In this document: positions 54,074-63,760 of the stretch, in pieces
How positions within the stretch are numbered: the stretch's first letter is position 1
Layout of the letters: every line of letters starts with the position of its first letter
NCBI GenBank assembly: GCA_013177805.1
Contig: JABLXU010000022.1
Location: 62,001 to 126,000, forward strand
Direction: 5' to 3'
Length of the DNA stretch: 64,000 nucleotides
Source: Candidatus Omnitrophota bacterium
GTDB lineage: Bacteria > Hinthialibacterota > Hinthialibacteria > Hinthialibacterales > Hinthialibacteraceae
Made by a program: the position numbers and the translations under genes
The notes under the pieces: model-generated
Databases searched by the model: none
Told to the model about the DNA's origin: nothing
What the model saw: the letters and a program-made list of their open reading frames with translations, nothing else

Positions 54074-55435
54074 ATGTTCAAGAAAATATTGATCGCCAAT
54101 CGGGGCGAGATCGCGTTGCGGATCATCCGCGCGTGCCGGGAATTGGGCATTTCCACGGTCGCGGTCTACTCGGAAGCCGACCGCGACGCCCTCCATGTCC
54201 GCTTCGCCGACGAGATCGTATGCATCGGGCCGCCTCCCCCCGCCGAATCGTATCTCAACATCCCCCGCATCCTCTCCGCGGCGGAAATCACCGACGCGGA
54301 AGCCATCCACCCCGGTTACGGTTTTTTAGCCGAGAATCCCGCGTTCGCCGAAATTTGCGGATCGTGCAATATCGTCTTTATCGGCCCTTCGCCCAAATCC
54401 ATCGCCATGATGGGCGATAAATCCATGGCCCGGGCCGCCATGCGACAAGAACAGATCCCTACCGTTCCCGGTTCTGACGGCATCATCGAAAACGCGGAAG
54501 AAGCAGTTTTCATGGCGCGCAAGATCGGATATCCGGTGATGATCAAGGCGGCCGCGGGAGGAGGCGGGCGGGGCATGCGCGTCGCCCATACCGATGTCAG
54601 CCTGGTACAGGCCTTTATCACCGCGCAAGCCGAAGCCGAAAAAGCCTTTGGTGATCAGCGGCTGTATCTCGAAAAACTCATCCTCGAACCCCGGCATGTG
54701 GAAATCCAAATCCTGGCCGATCAACAGGGCAACATTTTGCACTTGGGCGAACGGGATTGCTCTCTCCAGCGGCGCCACCAGAAAGTCGTCGAAGAAAGCC
54801 CCTGCCCCATCATGGATGACGATTTACGCCGCGCGATGGGCGAAACCGCCATCCGTTGCGCACGCGCCGCCGGTTACTACAGCGCGGGTACCGTCGAATT
54901 CCTGCTCGACCAAGACCGCCGGTTTTACTTTATGGAAATGAATACCCGCGTCCAGGTCGAACACCCTGTAACCGAAATGGTCACCGGCGTGGATGTGATC
55001 AAGGAACAAATCCGCATCGCCGCCGGCCTCCCCCTGACCTTGACACAGGATGCGATTGAGATGCGCGGCCATGCCATCGAGTGCCGGATCAACGCCGAGG
55101 ATCCTTATAATCAGTTCATGCCTTCCCCTGGCAAAATCACTGGTTTTCACATGCCGGGGGGGCCGGGAATTCGAGTTGATTCACACGCCTATAGCGAGTA
55201 CGTCGTCCCCCCCTATTACGACTCCCTGCTCGCCAAATTGATCGCCTACGGGCGGGACCGGTGCGAAGCTATCGCCAAGATGCGCCGCGCCCTGGACGAG
55301 TTTGTGGTAGAGGGCATTTCCACCACCATCCCCCTCTTACAACTCATTATGGAAGATTCTTCGTTTTTGCAAGGCAAAGTCCACACCAGCCATCTGGATT
55401 CCCTCCAAAAGCGGCTCGATATGGAGCACGCGTAA
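54074..55435 (+). CDS. accC: Biotin carboxylase subunit of acetyl-CoA carboxylase
   Basis: 453 aa, normal length. [17 protein letters not shown] start, ATP-grasp glycine loop [63 protein letters not shown]. Carboxylates biotin on AccB with ATP and bicarbonate. GAGG abuts the ATG directly, an unusual spacing; the start itself is fixed by family alignment. accA/accD are not in the window. Confidence 0.97.
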   Translation: MFKKILIANRGEIALRIIRACRELGISTVAVYSEADRDALHVRFADEIVCIGPPPPAESYLNIPRILSAAEITDAEAIHPGYGFLAENPAFAEICGSCNIVFIGPSPKSIAMMGDKSMARAAMRQEQIPTVPGSDGIIENAEEAVFMARKIGYPVMIKAAAGGGGRGMRVAHTDVSLVQAFITAQAEAEKAFGDQRLYLEKLILEPRHVEIQILADQQGNILHLGERDCSLQRRHQKVVEESPCPIMDDDLRRAMGETAIRCARAAGYYSAGTVEFLLDQDRRFYFMEMNTRVQVEHPVTEMVTGVDVIKEQIRIAAGLPLTLTQDAIEMRGHAIECRINAEDPYNQFMPSPGKITGFHMPGGPGIRVDSHAYSEYVVPPYYDSLLAKLIAYGRDRCEAIAKMRRALDEFVVEGISTTIPLLQLIMEDSSFLQGKVHTSHLDSLQKRLDMEHA

Positions 55436-55904
55436 GGCGGAAACCCGGCTTGGCCTCCGAGAGAGAAAAGCTAGTAGCCGAAAATGGGATTGAAGCAAGG
55501 ATTTCTTTCCTTCCTTTCGTATTTTAATATTTACATATTTCCCAAACCCCAATTCGAATTTATTAAAAATATTTATAATAATTTCCATTTTTATCTTCTC
55601 TTTCCGTTGGTTTTGTGTTAAAAATGGAAACTCTCAGCATCGGGGCGGAGGAAAGTAACACGCATTTAAATTGAATTATCAATTCATATAATTTTTAGTT
55701 TGAAAAAAAATGCGAAAAGGGAGGTGGTATAGCCGGTTCCCGGGCTATGGGAACCGGAGATTCAGCGCATGAAAACGTCCAGGGTTTACATTTTGGAAAA
55801 AATGGCAGATCCGATGAATCATCTTCGGGCTACCAAGCACTTCGCGAGTCTTCGCTGCGGCAAAAAACGCTAGAGAACGCTATTTTTCACCCAAAGGGAC
55901 AACC
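55436..55904. other. AT-rich gene-free leader of pseudopilin copy 3
   Basis: 469 bp, very AT-rich from 55505 to 55720. TGAATT-ATC-AATTCA (55672-55686) abuts a perfect TATAAT (55687-55692) without a good -35. Downstream lies the hairpin element at 55729-55757. Confidence 0.5.
55729..55757 (+). promoter_or_regulatory. Leader element with two competing hairpins before pseudopilin copy 3
   Basis: CCGGTTCCC/GGGAACCGG (55733-55741/55749-55757) is a perfect 9-bp stem. ATAGCC/GGCTAT (55729-55734/55743-55748) crosses it, so the two cannot both form fully. It lies about 40 nt after the TATAAT and 150 nt before the ATG. Confidence 0.4.
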
Positions 55905-56507
55905 ATGCAACCATTCAAACACCGTCATCCTCGTTTCACGGCAGGTTTCACGTTGATCGAACTGCTAATCGTTGTCGCCATTATCGGCATCTTGGCGGCC
56001 ATAGCGGTGCCCAATTTTCTCAACGCGCAAATCCGGGCTAAGATCAGCCGGACGCAAGCCGACATGAAGGCCGTCTCCACGGCTCTGGAACAATATTTTC
56101 TCGATTGGAACTCATACGTGGAAGACCACGATTATCCCTCCGACGTCAGTCAACGGGGCTTGTTCCGGTTAACCTCGCCCATGGCCTATATCGCTTCTTT
56201 GCCCGTGGATGCCTTCGGATCCAGTACGGCAAAAAACTTTTCCGAAGGCAATCCCACTTTCGAATTCGGCTCCGGCAACGCCAATACGCCGAACAAACAA
56301 TGGCCGGCGCAGGCGTATATCCTCATTTCACCAGGTCCCGATTTGTCCGAGGAGGTCAGCGGTAATGATGGATTTCCGTTTGGCACAATCATTTATCAGT
56401 TCGACATTTCCAATGGATTGAAAAGCACCGGCGATATTATCCGCTTGGGTGGACAATGGAATTCGGGTCGCATCATGATGGATGGAAGGATGATTGCCGG
56501 CGGGTGA
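55905..56507 (+). CDS. Type II secretion/type IV pilin-like pseudopilin (copy 3)
   Basis: 200 aa; AAGGGA precedes the ATG. The leader is longer (14 residues, ...RFTAG) and is cut before F-T-L-I-E-L-L. Same hydrophobic helix and PNFLNAQIRAK as the other copies, then QADMKAVSTALEQYFLDWNSY, LTSPMAYIASLPVDAF and a C-terminal ISNGLKSTGDI. After that it has a Gly/Met tail of about 25 residues (RIMMDGRMIAGG). Membrane-anchored before cleavage; probably a pseudopilus subunit. Confidence 0.9.
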   Translation: MQPFKHRHPRFTAGFTLIELLIVVAIIGILAAIAVPNFLNAQIRAKISRTQADMKAVSTALEQYFLDWNSYVEDHDYPSDVSQRGLFRLTSPMAYIASLPVDAFGSSTAKNFSEGNPTFEFGSGNANTPNKQWPAQAYILISPGPDLSEEVSGNDGFPFGTIIYQFDISNGLKSTGDIIRLGGQWNSGRIMMDGRMIAGG

Positions 56508-56656
56508 TACTCTCCGGGCGCGCCATAAAAAATCATCTCCATCGTATCTTCCCGTAGGACTCTGGAAAGGAGGTGAGCGGCCATCAGACTAACAGGCAGT
56601 ATAGAGAACTAATGAGAATCATAATCAAATTGTAAGGAACTAGGGGAGGATTGAAC

Positions 56657-58351
56657 ATGAAACGTATAGGCAAAAATAGGATTCGACGGCTGAGTAACCA
56701 CGAGATTCCCGCGTTTATTTGGCTTTTCCGGTTTTGGCTGGTTCCGTTTTTGTTCCTGCTCACCGGTTTCACTGCCCATGCCCAGGTCCCCATCATTTTT
56801 CAGCAAGGCCTGGGCGGATACACGGGCACCCATGACACGTTTTTCCAAACAGGGAATCCCGGAGCGATTCATGGCACGGAAACGGCGTGGGAATGGGATT
56901 CCTCGGATGCCGGTGGAATGAATTTCGGTTTCATCCGCTTTGACAACATCATTGGAACCAATCCGGGACAAATCCCGCCCGACGCGGTGATTCTCAAGGC
57001 GGTGCTGACCTTGACCGTCACCGGCAGCGGAACGGCCAGTCAAATCGCCACCATGCACGAACTATTGGTCCCATTTGACGATACTCAAGATTTCTACTCC
57101 TTTGGAGACGGCAGCGGAGACGTGCCCCTGGCGGATCAGGACTACGTTGCCGAACCCATCGCCTCAATTCCGGGACCTACCTCCGGCGATATTCTGGAGT
57201 TGGATGTCACCGAATACATCAAAAAAGTCGCTGCGGGCGGGAATAACTATGGTCTTATTTTTGTTCCCGGCGGCAGCGATGGGGTGAATGTCGCGTCCAG
57301 TGAGGCCGCGTCCGGCAAACCCATGCTGACGGTAACGATCGAAGGAGTCGCGCCCACGGCCTCGCGTTCGTTCAGTAAAGCGGGATTTATCGGCGGTGAT
57401 GCCATCACGATTTCCATCCAAGTGAATCTGAGCCAAGGCAGCCAGGACATCACCGTGGTGGAGACGATCCCCGCGGATTGGTCGGTCAGCGCTATCAGCG
57501 ATGGGGGAACACTGGCAGAAGGTAAAATCACTTGGACCCTGGCGGGATTCAGCGGTTCCAGAACGTTGACCTACACCGCGAATGCCCCGGCTTCCCCCAA
57601 ACTCGGCGCCCAATTCAGTGGGGTGCTCCATGACGCGGCGAATCACATTATCCCCATCGAGGGAAGCGATACCCTGGTGGTGATTCCGCCCCTGTATAAA
57701 ACCGGCAATGTGCTGGCCGTGGGGGTATGGAATGATAACAGCGGCAGCAGCGATTTAGCCGGTTGCGCGGATCTGTCAGATAACAACGGCGTGATCTATG
57801 TGCAAGACACCAGCGCCGCGGGCGGCTGGCCGGCCGGGACAATATTCCGCTGGAAAGTCGTCTTCTATGATGATGGAACGCCCAGCGGAGAAGAACCGGG
57901 CTGGCAAGGACGGGATTTCACGAACGACACCGAAGCCAACGGGTGGATCCAACAAACCGACGTCGGCTTCACCATCGGCTATGGCGGCAATGACGCCGAG
58001 AACGGTGAAACCCTGCTCGATTCAACAAATGAAACCGTGTACACGCGCTCGATCTTCGACGCCCGCAACTATGAAACAATCTCCGAAATGACCTTAAAAT
58101 TGGCCGGGGATGACGAAGCCGTGGCCTGGCTCAACGGCGTGCTGATCGGCTGGACCGCGTCCGGAACCAGCGACCGGGGCGAAACCGCCCCCGATTATGT
58201 CTTCGACACCACTATCAGCGGCGGCGCGGGCGGCCTGGAAAGCGGATCCAATCCCACCGTGTACTCGGGCAGCGGCACGCGGATTTTCACCTTCCCCGTC
58301 TATCTGGTCGAAGCCCCGCCCGTTCCGGTTGTGGACTGGTCTTTATTCTGA
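56657..58351 (+). CDS. Secreted protein: DNRLRE-like, DUF11-like domains, WSLF tail
   Basis: 564 aa from the ATG at 56657 (GGGGAGG upstream; a TTG at 56651 is too close to it). Long signal region to about residue 43 (ends TAHA). Residues about 45-230 look like a DNRLRE/CBM96-type carbohydrate-binding jelly roll; 235-345 is a DUF11-like domain (SFSKAGFIGGDAITISIQV, VVETIPADWSVSAI) like that at 32292-33947; about 350-555 is a further beta domain with WLNGVLIGW. It ends V-D-W-S-L-F. Followed by a terminator-like hairpin. Confidence 0.8.
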   Translation: MKRIGKNRIRRLSNHEIPAFIWLFRFWLVPFLFLLTGFTAHAQVPIIFQQGLGGYTGTHDTFFQTGNPGAIHGTETAWEWDSSDAGGMNFGFIRFDNIIGTNPGQIPPDAVILKAVLTLTVTGSGTASQIATMHELLVPFDDTQDFYSFGDGSGDVPLADQDYVAEPIASIPGPTSGDILELDVTEYIKKVAAGGNNYGLIFVPGGSDGVNVASSEAASGKPMLTVTIEGVAPTASRSFSKAGFIGGDAITISIQVNLSQGSQDITVVETIPADWSVSAISDGGTLAEGKITWTLAGFSGSRTLTYTANAPASPKLGAQFSGVLHDAANHIIPIEGSDTLVVIPPLYKTGNVLAVGVWNDNSGSSDLAGCADLSDNNGVIYVQDTSAAGGWPAGTIFRWKVVFYDDGTPSGEEPGWQGRDFTNDTEANGWIQQTDVGFTIGYGGNDAENGETLLDSTNETVYTRSIFDARNYETISEMTLKLAGDDEAVAWLNGVLIGWTASGTSDRGETAPDYVFDTTISGGAGGLESGSNPTVYSGSGTRIFTFPVYLVEAPPVPVVDWSLF

Positions 58352-58393
58352 ACATTGCCTTGAAGATTGCATTCTTGGATTACATGCCAGTGG

Positions 58394-58420
58394 CGGGACA
58401 GGGAATTTCCCCTGTCCCGT
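58394..58420 (+). terminator. Terminator-like hairpin
   Basis: Perfect 10-bp stem CGGGACAGGG/CCCTGTCCCG (58394-58403/58410-58419), then TTCGTTTGTT, a weak T-run. Confidence 0.65.
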
Positions 58421-58606
58421 TCGTTTGTTAGGGTTCAATCGTACCATCCGAATTCTCCCAACCTCCTTTTTCTGGTTCTTCCGGCAAGCAATTACCCGAT
58501 TTTCTCCCTTGTTTTTTATCTTGTTTGCCACTCCTGCTGGATTTGTATATACTTCATTCTCCCAGATCGATCCACCACTGCTTGGATGACGAAAGGCGAA
58601 GGAGTC

Positions 58607-60016
58607 ATGGCCGGTTCGCACACCACTCCGTGGGAATCGCAGAGCCTCGATCCCGTTGTTCTAAAAGACTTGCGATTGATCCTGGCCCCGGAGCGGGTCT
58701 CTGACGAACCGGTCGACCGGCTCACCTACGCCTATGACGCCACCCGCAAGCAATATCCGCCGCAAGCGGTACTCTGGCCGGAAACGGCCCAAGAAATCGC
58801 CGCCATATTGCGGCTGGCCGGCGGACGCGGCATCCCGGTTTACCCCCGGGGCGGTGGCACGGGTTTGACCGGCGGGTCATTGGCCACCCGCGGAGGGATG
58901 GTGCTGTCGCTGGAGCGCATGACCGCCATCCGGAACGTGGATAAATCCAACCGGCTGGTAACCGTGCAAGCCGGCATCCCGTTGGGGGAACTGAAAACCG
59001 CCTTGCAAAAGCAGGGATTCTTCTATCCCCCCGATCCTTCCAGCGCCAAAACGGCCACCCTGGGCGGCACTCTGGCCGAATGCGCGGGGGGATTGAATTG
59101 CGTGAAATACGGCACTACGAAAGACTGGGTGCAAGCCGTGGAAGCCGTCTTGCCCACGGGCGAGATCATTCACATCGGTTCCAAAGCACGCAAAAGCGTG
59201 GTGGGGTACAACCTCCTGCAATTGCTGATCGGCTCCGAGGGCACCCTGGCGGTTATCACCGAGGCCACGTTGCGCCTGCTTCCCTTCCCGCCTCACCGCG
59301 GCACGTTTATCGCTCTGTTCGACTCGGTCACCGATTCCGCCCGGGCGGTGCAACGGATGCTCGACAGCGGCGCGGTGCCGTGCGCTATCGAATTCATCGA
59401 CCGCCGCAGTCTGGAGGCCGTCAACGCGTACCGCCAGGACGCCGGCCTGCCTGTCGTGGAAGCCTTGCTACTGGTAGAGGCGGACGGGTATGATTCCTCC
59501 CGCGTGGAAGAAGAGACTCATACCTTCGCTGCGCTGTGCCGGGAATGCGGAGCTACGCGAATCACCCAGGCGCAATCCGCCCAAGAAAGAGAACGTTTGT
59601 GGGACATCCGCCGCAGCCTGAATCCTGCCATGTACGCCCAGGCCCCTTTTAAAACCAATGAAGACATCTGCGTGCCGCTCTCCGAAATCGGCGCGATGCT
59701 GGACGCGGCCTACGCGATCGGGAACAAGTACGAGATTGCGACGTTGTGTTTCGGGCACGCGGGGGATGGAAATATTCATGTCAATTTCATGACCCACGAA
59801 GAAGAAGATTCCCGTGTGGACTCCGCCGTAGCTGAGCTGTTTGAACGCACGGTGGCGCTGGGAGGATCGATCTCGGGTGAACATGGCATCGGGATCACCA
59901 AAGCGCCTTTTTTGGAATTGGAGTTGGGAAAACGGGAACGGCAGTTGCTGCTGGACATCAAGAAATTGTTTGATCCGATGAATATACTCAATCCGGGTAA
60001 AATGAATTTGGAATAA
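58607..60016 (+). CDS. glcD: FAD-linked oxidase, GlcD (glycolate/D-lactate oxidase subunit) family
   Basis: 469 aa from the ATG at 58607 (AAGG about 12 nt and GAAGGAG 2 nt upstream); the open frame upstream to 58367 looks noncoding, and an ATG at 58586 has no SD. FAD PP-loop YPRGGGTGLTGGSLA, VVGYNLLQLLIGSEGTLAVIT, the C-terminal CFGHAGDGNIHVN and GGSISGEHGIGITK. Oxidises 2-hydroxy acids to 2-oxo acids. glcE and glcF are not beside it, so the true substrate may be D-lactate or another hydroxy acid. Confidence 0.92.
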   Translation: MAGSHTTPWESQSLDPVVLKDLRLILAPERVSDEPVDRLTYAYDATRKQYPPQAVLWPETAQEIAAILRLAGGRGIPVYPRGGGTGLTGGSLATRGGMVLSLERMTAIRNVDKSNRLVTVQAGIPLGELKTALQKQGFFYPPDPSSAKTATLGGTLAECAGGLNCVKYGTTKDWVQAVEAVLPTGEIIHIGSKARKSVVGYNLLQLLIGSEGTLAVITEATLRLLPFPPHRGTFIALFDSVTDSARAVQRMLDSGAVPCAIEFIDRRSLEAVNAYRQDAGLPVVEALLLVEADGYDSSRVEEETHTFAALCRECGATRITQAQSAQERERLWDIRRSLNPAMYAQAPFKTNEDICVPLSEIGAMLDAAYAIGNKYEIATLCFGHAGDGNIHVNFMTHEEEDSRVDSAVAELFERTVALGGSISGEHGIGITKAPFLELELGKRERQLLLDIKKLFDPMNILNPGKMNLE

Positions 60017-60090
60017 GAAGCCGGGATTTCATGATCGACCGGTTTTGGCGAACCACGTATCCATTCGGGTTCCCAGCCAAAATCTGATCC

Positions 60091-61200
60091 ATGGGAAAAA
60101 TGAGTTCGTCCGCGATTCGATTGGGCAATTTCGCAACCATTTTTATAACCGTTTTTATAACTGTTTTGATAATTTCGTTCTTCTCGTTCGCGGCCCGCGG
60201 ACAGGAAGCGCCTCCGTTCATGCCTTCCTTGTTGGAAACCGATCAAGGAACCAATTCACTGCTCAACTGGCTTCGGGCGGATTTGATGCGCAAATACGAG
60301 GAAGCGCAAAAACCTCCGGTGCCGGCTTCCGCCTCTTCGATCCGTCCCGCGCGGCCCCGTCCCGAAAGGGAAACCCGGAAATCCGGCGAATCCGAACCGG
60401 TGGATATCTCCCGCTATCTCAAATCGGAAAGCGATCCGGCCAAACCACCAGAGAATTCCAAACTTCCCGTACCCCCGCCTCCTCCCGCTTCCATACCCGA
60501 ACCCACTGCCGATCGTGATTTGTGGTTGAATGTACCCATTGAGAAACGGATCGCTTTCGCGCGGGATCTCTTCAAACGCCGGAAATTCGAGGAAGCCCGA
60601 AGCGAGTTGGAAGCCATCCTGGAAAAGCAGGGGGAAAAAAAGGACAATCTGGATCTCATCCTCCTGCGCGAAAAATGCCTCTTCCATCTGCGCGAATACC
60701 AAATCGTGGAAAGCGATTACTACCGGTTGAAGAATTTCTATCCCCGCCGCAAAGAAGTGCAGGAATTACGGCAATATCTTTTCCGGGAATCGGGATTGGA
60801 CGAATTGGAGAAAGCCGTAGCGCAAAATCCCGCCGATCCGCAAGCCCAGCGGGCTTTACTGGACCGCTACTTGCGATATGGCTGGCTGGATTTTGCCGAG
60901 GAATTTTTTCTCACGGTGCAGGATACCTCCCCGCCGACCATCAAAAGCCTCAGCGAAGTCTATTACAAAAAGGGAGATCATGCGATGCTGATCCACCTGT
61001 CCCGCAAGGCCTTTTTGCTATATCCCCAAGAGACGGAATTCCTGTACAACGAGGCGGTCGGGCTGTATAACCTGGGGGACGCCATCTCGCGCAAAGAGGC
61101 CCAAGAAAAATTCGCGAAAGTCGCCAGCATGGCCGGCAATGCCCGCCTGCGGCGCAACGCCCAATGGTATCTGCAACGCCTAGCCTCCCCGACTCGTTGA
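60091..61200 (+). CDS. Exported TPR-like protein
   Basis: 369 aa. An N-terminal TM/signal segment (IFITVFITVLIISFFSFAA, about 17-35), a Pro/Ser-rich stretch (about 60-145), then helical repeats of the TPR/Sel1 kind (about 150-369: FEEARSELEAIL, VEKAVAQNPADPQAQRALLDRYL, GDAISRKEAQEKFAKVASM in part). No enzyme motif. It probably scaffolds proteins in the periplasm. No clear SD. 74 bp after glcD. Confidence 0.75.
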   Translation: MGKMSSSAIRLGNFATIFITVFITVLIISFFSFAARGQEAPPFMPSLLETDQGTNSLLNWLRADLMRKYEEAQKPPVPASASSIRPARPRPERETRKSGESEPVDISRYLKSESDPAKPPENSKLPVPPPPPASIPEPTADRDLWLNVPIEKRIAFARDLFKRRKFEEARSELEAILEKQGEKKDNLDLILLREKCLFHLREYQIVESDYYRLKNFYPRRKEVQELRQYLFRESGLDELEKAVAQNPADPQAQRALLDRYLRYGWLDFAEEFFLTVQDTSPPTIKSLSEVYYKKGDHAMLIHLSRKAFLLYPQETEFLYNEAVGLYNLGDAISRKEAQEKFAKVASMAGNARLRRNAQWYLQRLASPTR

Positions 61201-61228
61201 CTGCGGTTAGGCTTCGTATGACACCAAT

Positions 61229-61275
61229 CCCTCTCCCTCTGGATGAAGGATTAGGGTGAGGGACGCCCGGAAAAG
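61229..61275 (+). repeat. Dispersed palindromic repeat, second good copy
   Basis: CCCTCTCCCTCTGG, a diverged right arm, TTAGGGTGAGGG, then CGCCCGGAAAAGGC. It matches the reference copy at 28641-28690 in order and spacing. Confidence 0.7.
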
Positions 61276-61356
61276 GCAAGATTCATCCTTTCATGGAACT
61301 CGATCAAATTGTCGCAAGTAGTGGTATCCACCCTCGAGAAAGTTACCCGCATCCGC

Positions 61357-62700
61357 ATGAGAATAAAACGGCTGGCCTTTACCTTCTTTGTAATTCTTAG
61401 CTTAGGATTCGTCATTTCATATATGTTCGATCCTCCGTTCCACCCTCGGATTCATATCGACGCCTCAGAATCCAGTGATTTCGGCCTTCCGCCGGAAATT
61501 CTCGCTACATATGAATTGCGTTTCCTCAAACCCCTACCCCATTCGGCCTATGTCTATTGCCAATTTGAATCCCGGGAAAAAACCGATTCTAAAAACCGCC
61601 GGATTCATGTCCTGGGATTGTTGATCGATACCGCCCAGGGCCGGCGGATACTCTCCGTCCAATGGGACAATTTCCGGATCTGGCCGCGGGAACAACAACG
61701 GATTCAACTGGCCGAAGCGTTTCTCCTCAACGGCGAGCCGCAACTGTTGCTTGAATGTTTTCACATCACCTATCCGGATTGGTTCATTCGGATTCGAGAA
61801 CAATACCCTTCCCTGGCCCGGTCGTTGGGATGGCTTTTCGTGCGCCACCCCACCCGGCAATACCATGTGGCCCGCCCAGGGACATTGCGGAAAAACCAGA
61901 CTTTCCCCAAGATTCTTTATCCTTCTTCCCAATTGGCCGATACGTTCACCGGCGGCGATTCATCCATTGGCCTGATGTCCGAATTTCAGTTTACCTCGGG
62001 TCAATGGATGAAAAAGAACGCGTGGACTGACGCCCCGTTGCCCTTTAATTGCGTTCCCGTCGAGAACCGCGCGTACATGGGATTGGATTTACGTAAGCGG
62101 GCCTTTATCTTTTATCAGCGGACCGATCCCCCTTCGGTCCGGCAAATCGCCTGGGACACCATTTACACGCTTTATCCCCAGTTGCGGCAGGCTCAGGTGG
62201 AATCGCGCGCGCAATCCCTCAAGCCTCCACAACTGACACCCCTTACCAGCCTGCCCGGCCAATCCTGTTTGTTGTTTGTTTCGGAACTCGATCCCGCCCG
62301 GCCGGTAGTGGAGATCCAGGCGGACCAGATCGCGGCGGGCAGCCCCCGGGATATCTTCAAAATCGTAGGGGATTTCTTCCCCGTTCCTCCTCTGGCCGCC
62401 ATGCGCAATAACGAAATCTTGGTGTTTACCCCGCAAAACCACACACTGCCGGATCTCATTGCCGCCGATACCCTTTTTATCAGCGAACGGGAGAAACATC
62501 CGGACGGTTCCTGGGGCCGGTTCGTAACAGAACCTACCGCAATCCCCTTGCCGGTTACTCCCTCGCCCCGACGGTTCAGCCGGATTCCTTTGGATGGCGA
62601 TCATCTGCTTTTTTACCACGAGCAGGCCCTCTGGACAGTGCGTTGGGATGGGAAAGAAGAAATTCAAGTATTCCCCCTGGCCAATGACAAGAAGGGATAA
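61357..62700 (+). CDS. Membrane-anchored protein of unknown function
   Basis: 447 aa from the ATG at 61357, where MRIKR is followed at once by a TM segment (LAFTFFVILSLGFVISYMF); the ORF is open from a TTG at 61309. The rest is extracytoplasmic, beta-rich with many Trp/Phe-Pro pairs (LSVQWDNFRIWPREQQRIQL), and no family is recognised. It follows the TPR-like gene by 156 bp, with a repeat copy between them. Confidence 0.6.
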   Translation: MRIKRLAFTFFVILSLGFVISYMFDPPFHPRIHIDASESSDFGLPPEILATYELRFLKPLPHSAYVYCQFESREKTDSKNRRIHVLGLLIDTAQGRRILSVQWDNFRIWPREQQRIQLAEAFLLNGEPQLLLECFHITYPDWFIRIREQYPSLARSLGWLFVRHPTRQYHVARPGTLRKNQTFPKILYPSSQLADTFTGGDSSIGLMSEFQFTSGQWMKKNAWTDAPLPFNCVPVENRAYMGLDLRKRAFIFYQRTDPPSVRQIAWDTIYTLYPQLRQAQVESRAQSLKPPQLTPLTSLPGQSCLLFVSELDPARPVVEIQADQIAAGSPRDIFKIVGDFFPVPPLAAMRNNEILVFTPQNHTLPDLIAADTLFISEREKHPDGSWGRFVTEPTAIPLPVTPSPRRFSRIPLDGDHLLFYHEQALWTVRWDGKEEIQVFPLANDKKG

Positions 62701-62782
62701 GCCGATTGACCAGGGATGGAAAGGTTGTTTAATCTCCAATCGGTTCCTATCCATTCCGATTCATTTCCGGGAGCACCGATAA

Positions 62783-63391
62783 ATGACAACCAATGCCGTC
62801 ATCGCCATCCGTGCCGCGATTCTGTCAGTTTACGATAAAACCGGCATCACCGGCTTCGCCCAGGCTTTATTTGAACGGCATGTGCTCATCTTATCCACGG
62901 GGGGCACAGGTAAAGCCTTGGCAGAGGCGGGGGTTTCCTACCAAGAAGTCAGCGCCTACACCGGATCACCGGAAATGCTGCAAGGCCGGGTGAAAACCCT
63001 CCACCCCCGGATCCATGGCGGACTGCTGTTCAAGCGGGAGGATCCCGCCCAGGCGGCCGAGGCCGAAAAATACGGCATCCACCCCATCGACCTGGTGGCC
63101 GTCAACCTTTATCCCTTCGAGGCCACCATCGCCAAACCGGGCGTGACTCTGGAAGAAGCTACGGAAAACATTGACATCGGAGGGCCGGCCATGATCCGGG
63201 CCGCAGCCAAAAATTTCCAGTCGGTCACGGTGGTCACCGATCCGGCGGATTATTCCGCCGTCCTGGATGAAATTCGCCAAGTGGGTGGCATCACCTTCGC
63301 AACCCGTCACCGCCTGGCGGCCAAGGCGTTTCAGTACACGTCGAAATATGACCAGGCCATCGCGGCATTTTTGGCAAAACCGCTACCCTGA
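62783..63391 (+). CDS. purH: Stand-alone IMP cyclohydrolase (N-terminal half of PurH)
   Basis: 202 aa with GGGAG 9 nt upstream. MGS-like IMP cyclohydrolase domain: [86 protein letters not shown]. Bifunctional PurH is about 510 aa; here the protein stops exactly at the domain border and no AICAR transformylase (DLRYGENPHQ-type) sequence follows in any frame of the next 600 bp. It closes the IMP ring from FAICAR. A separate AICAR formyltransferase must be elsewhere. Confidence 0.93.
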   Translation: MTTNAVIAIRAAILSVYDKTGITGFAQALFERHVLILSTGGTGKALAEAGVSYQEVSAYTGSPEMLQGRVKTLHPRIHGGLLFKREDPAQAAEAEKYGIHPIDLVAVNLYPFEATIAKPGVTLEEATENIDIGGPAMIRAAAKNFQSVTVVTDPADYSAVLDEIRQVGGITFATRHRLAAKAFQYTSKYDQAIAAFLAKPLP

Positions 63392-63760
63392 ATGGCCACC
63401 CCCTCGTATGCGAACGCTACCGACTCCCTCGGCATGTATTTCCCTCCTGTTTCATAGTGTCTCAACCTCCTATCCTTAAGTCCAATATCTTGACAGATCA
63501 ACCTCCAGACTTTTTGGCACAGCGACACCCGTCCTTCTCCGTGCTACGTGCCAATATGGCTCAAAAAATAGGATAACCCTTTTTCTGGAACTCAATCAAA
63601 TCGTACATATAACAATATAAATCAACATGTTACAATAAAAATACGATTCTGGAATACAACTTGCTCGGATAACTAAACAGCTCGATGGGCAAGCCGGAAT
63701 TGCGCCGCGGCTCCCCGCGAAGGGGAGTTGGCGTCCTGCCCACGGCTGCCGGAATGCGTT
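63392..63760. other. Gene-free stretch with a long nested hairpin
   Basis: 369 bp. A three-tier hairpin is at 63687-63741: GGGCA/TGCCC outside, GCGCC/GGCGT, and CTCCCC-GCGAA-GGGGAG inside. It lies just upstream of the ORF at 63761. No gene is supported; an opposite-strand ORF (63596-63964) looks like an antisense shadow. Confidence 0.45.

Noticed and set aside
58367-58606. Hydrophobic N-terminal extension of the GlcD ORF
   Set aside because: It overlaps the terminator-like hairpin and lacks an SD; GlcD proteins start near the PP-loop domain.
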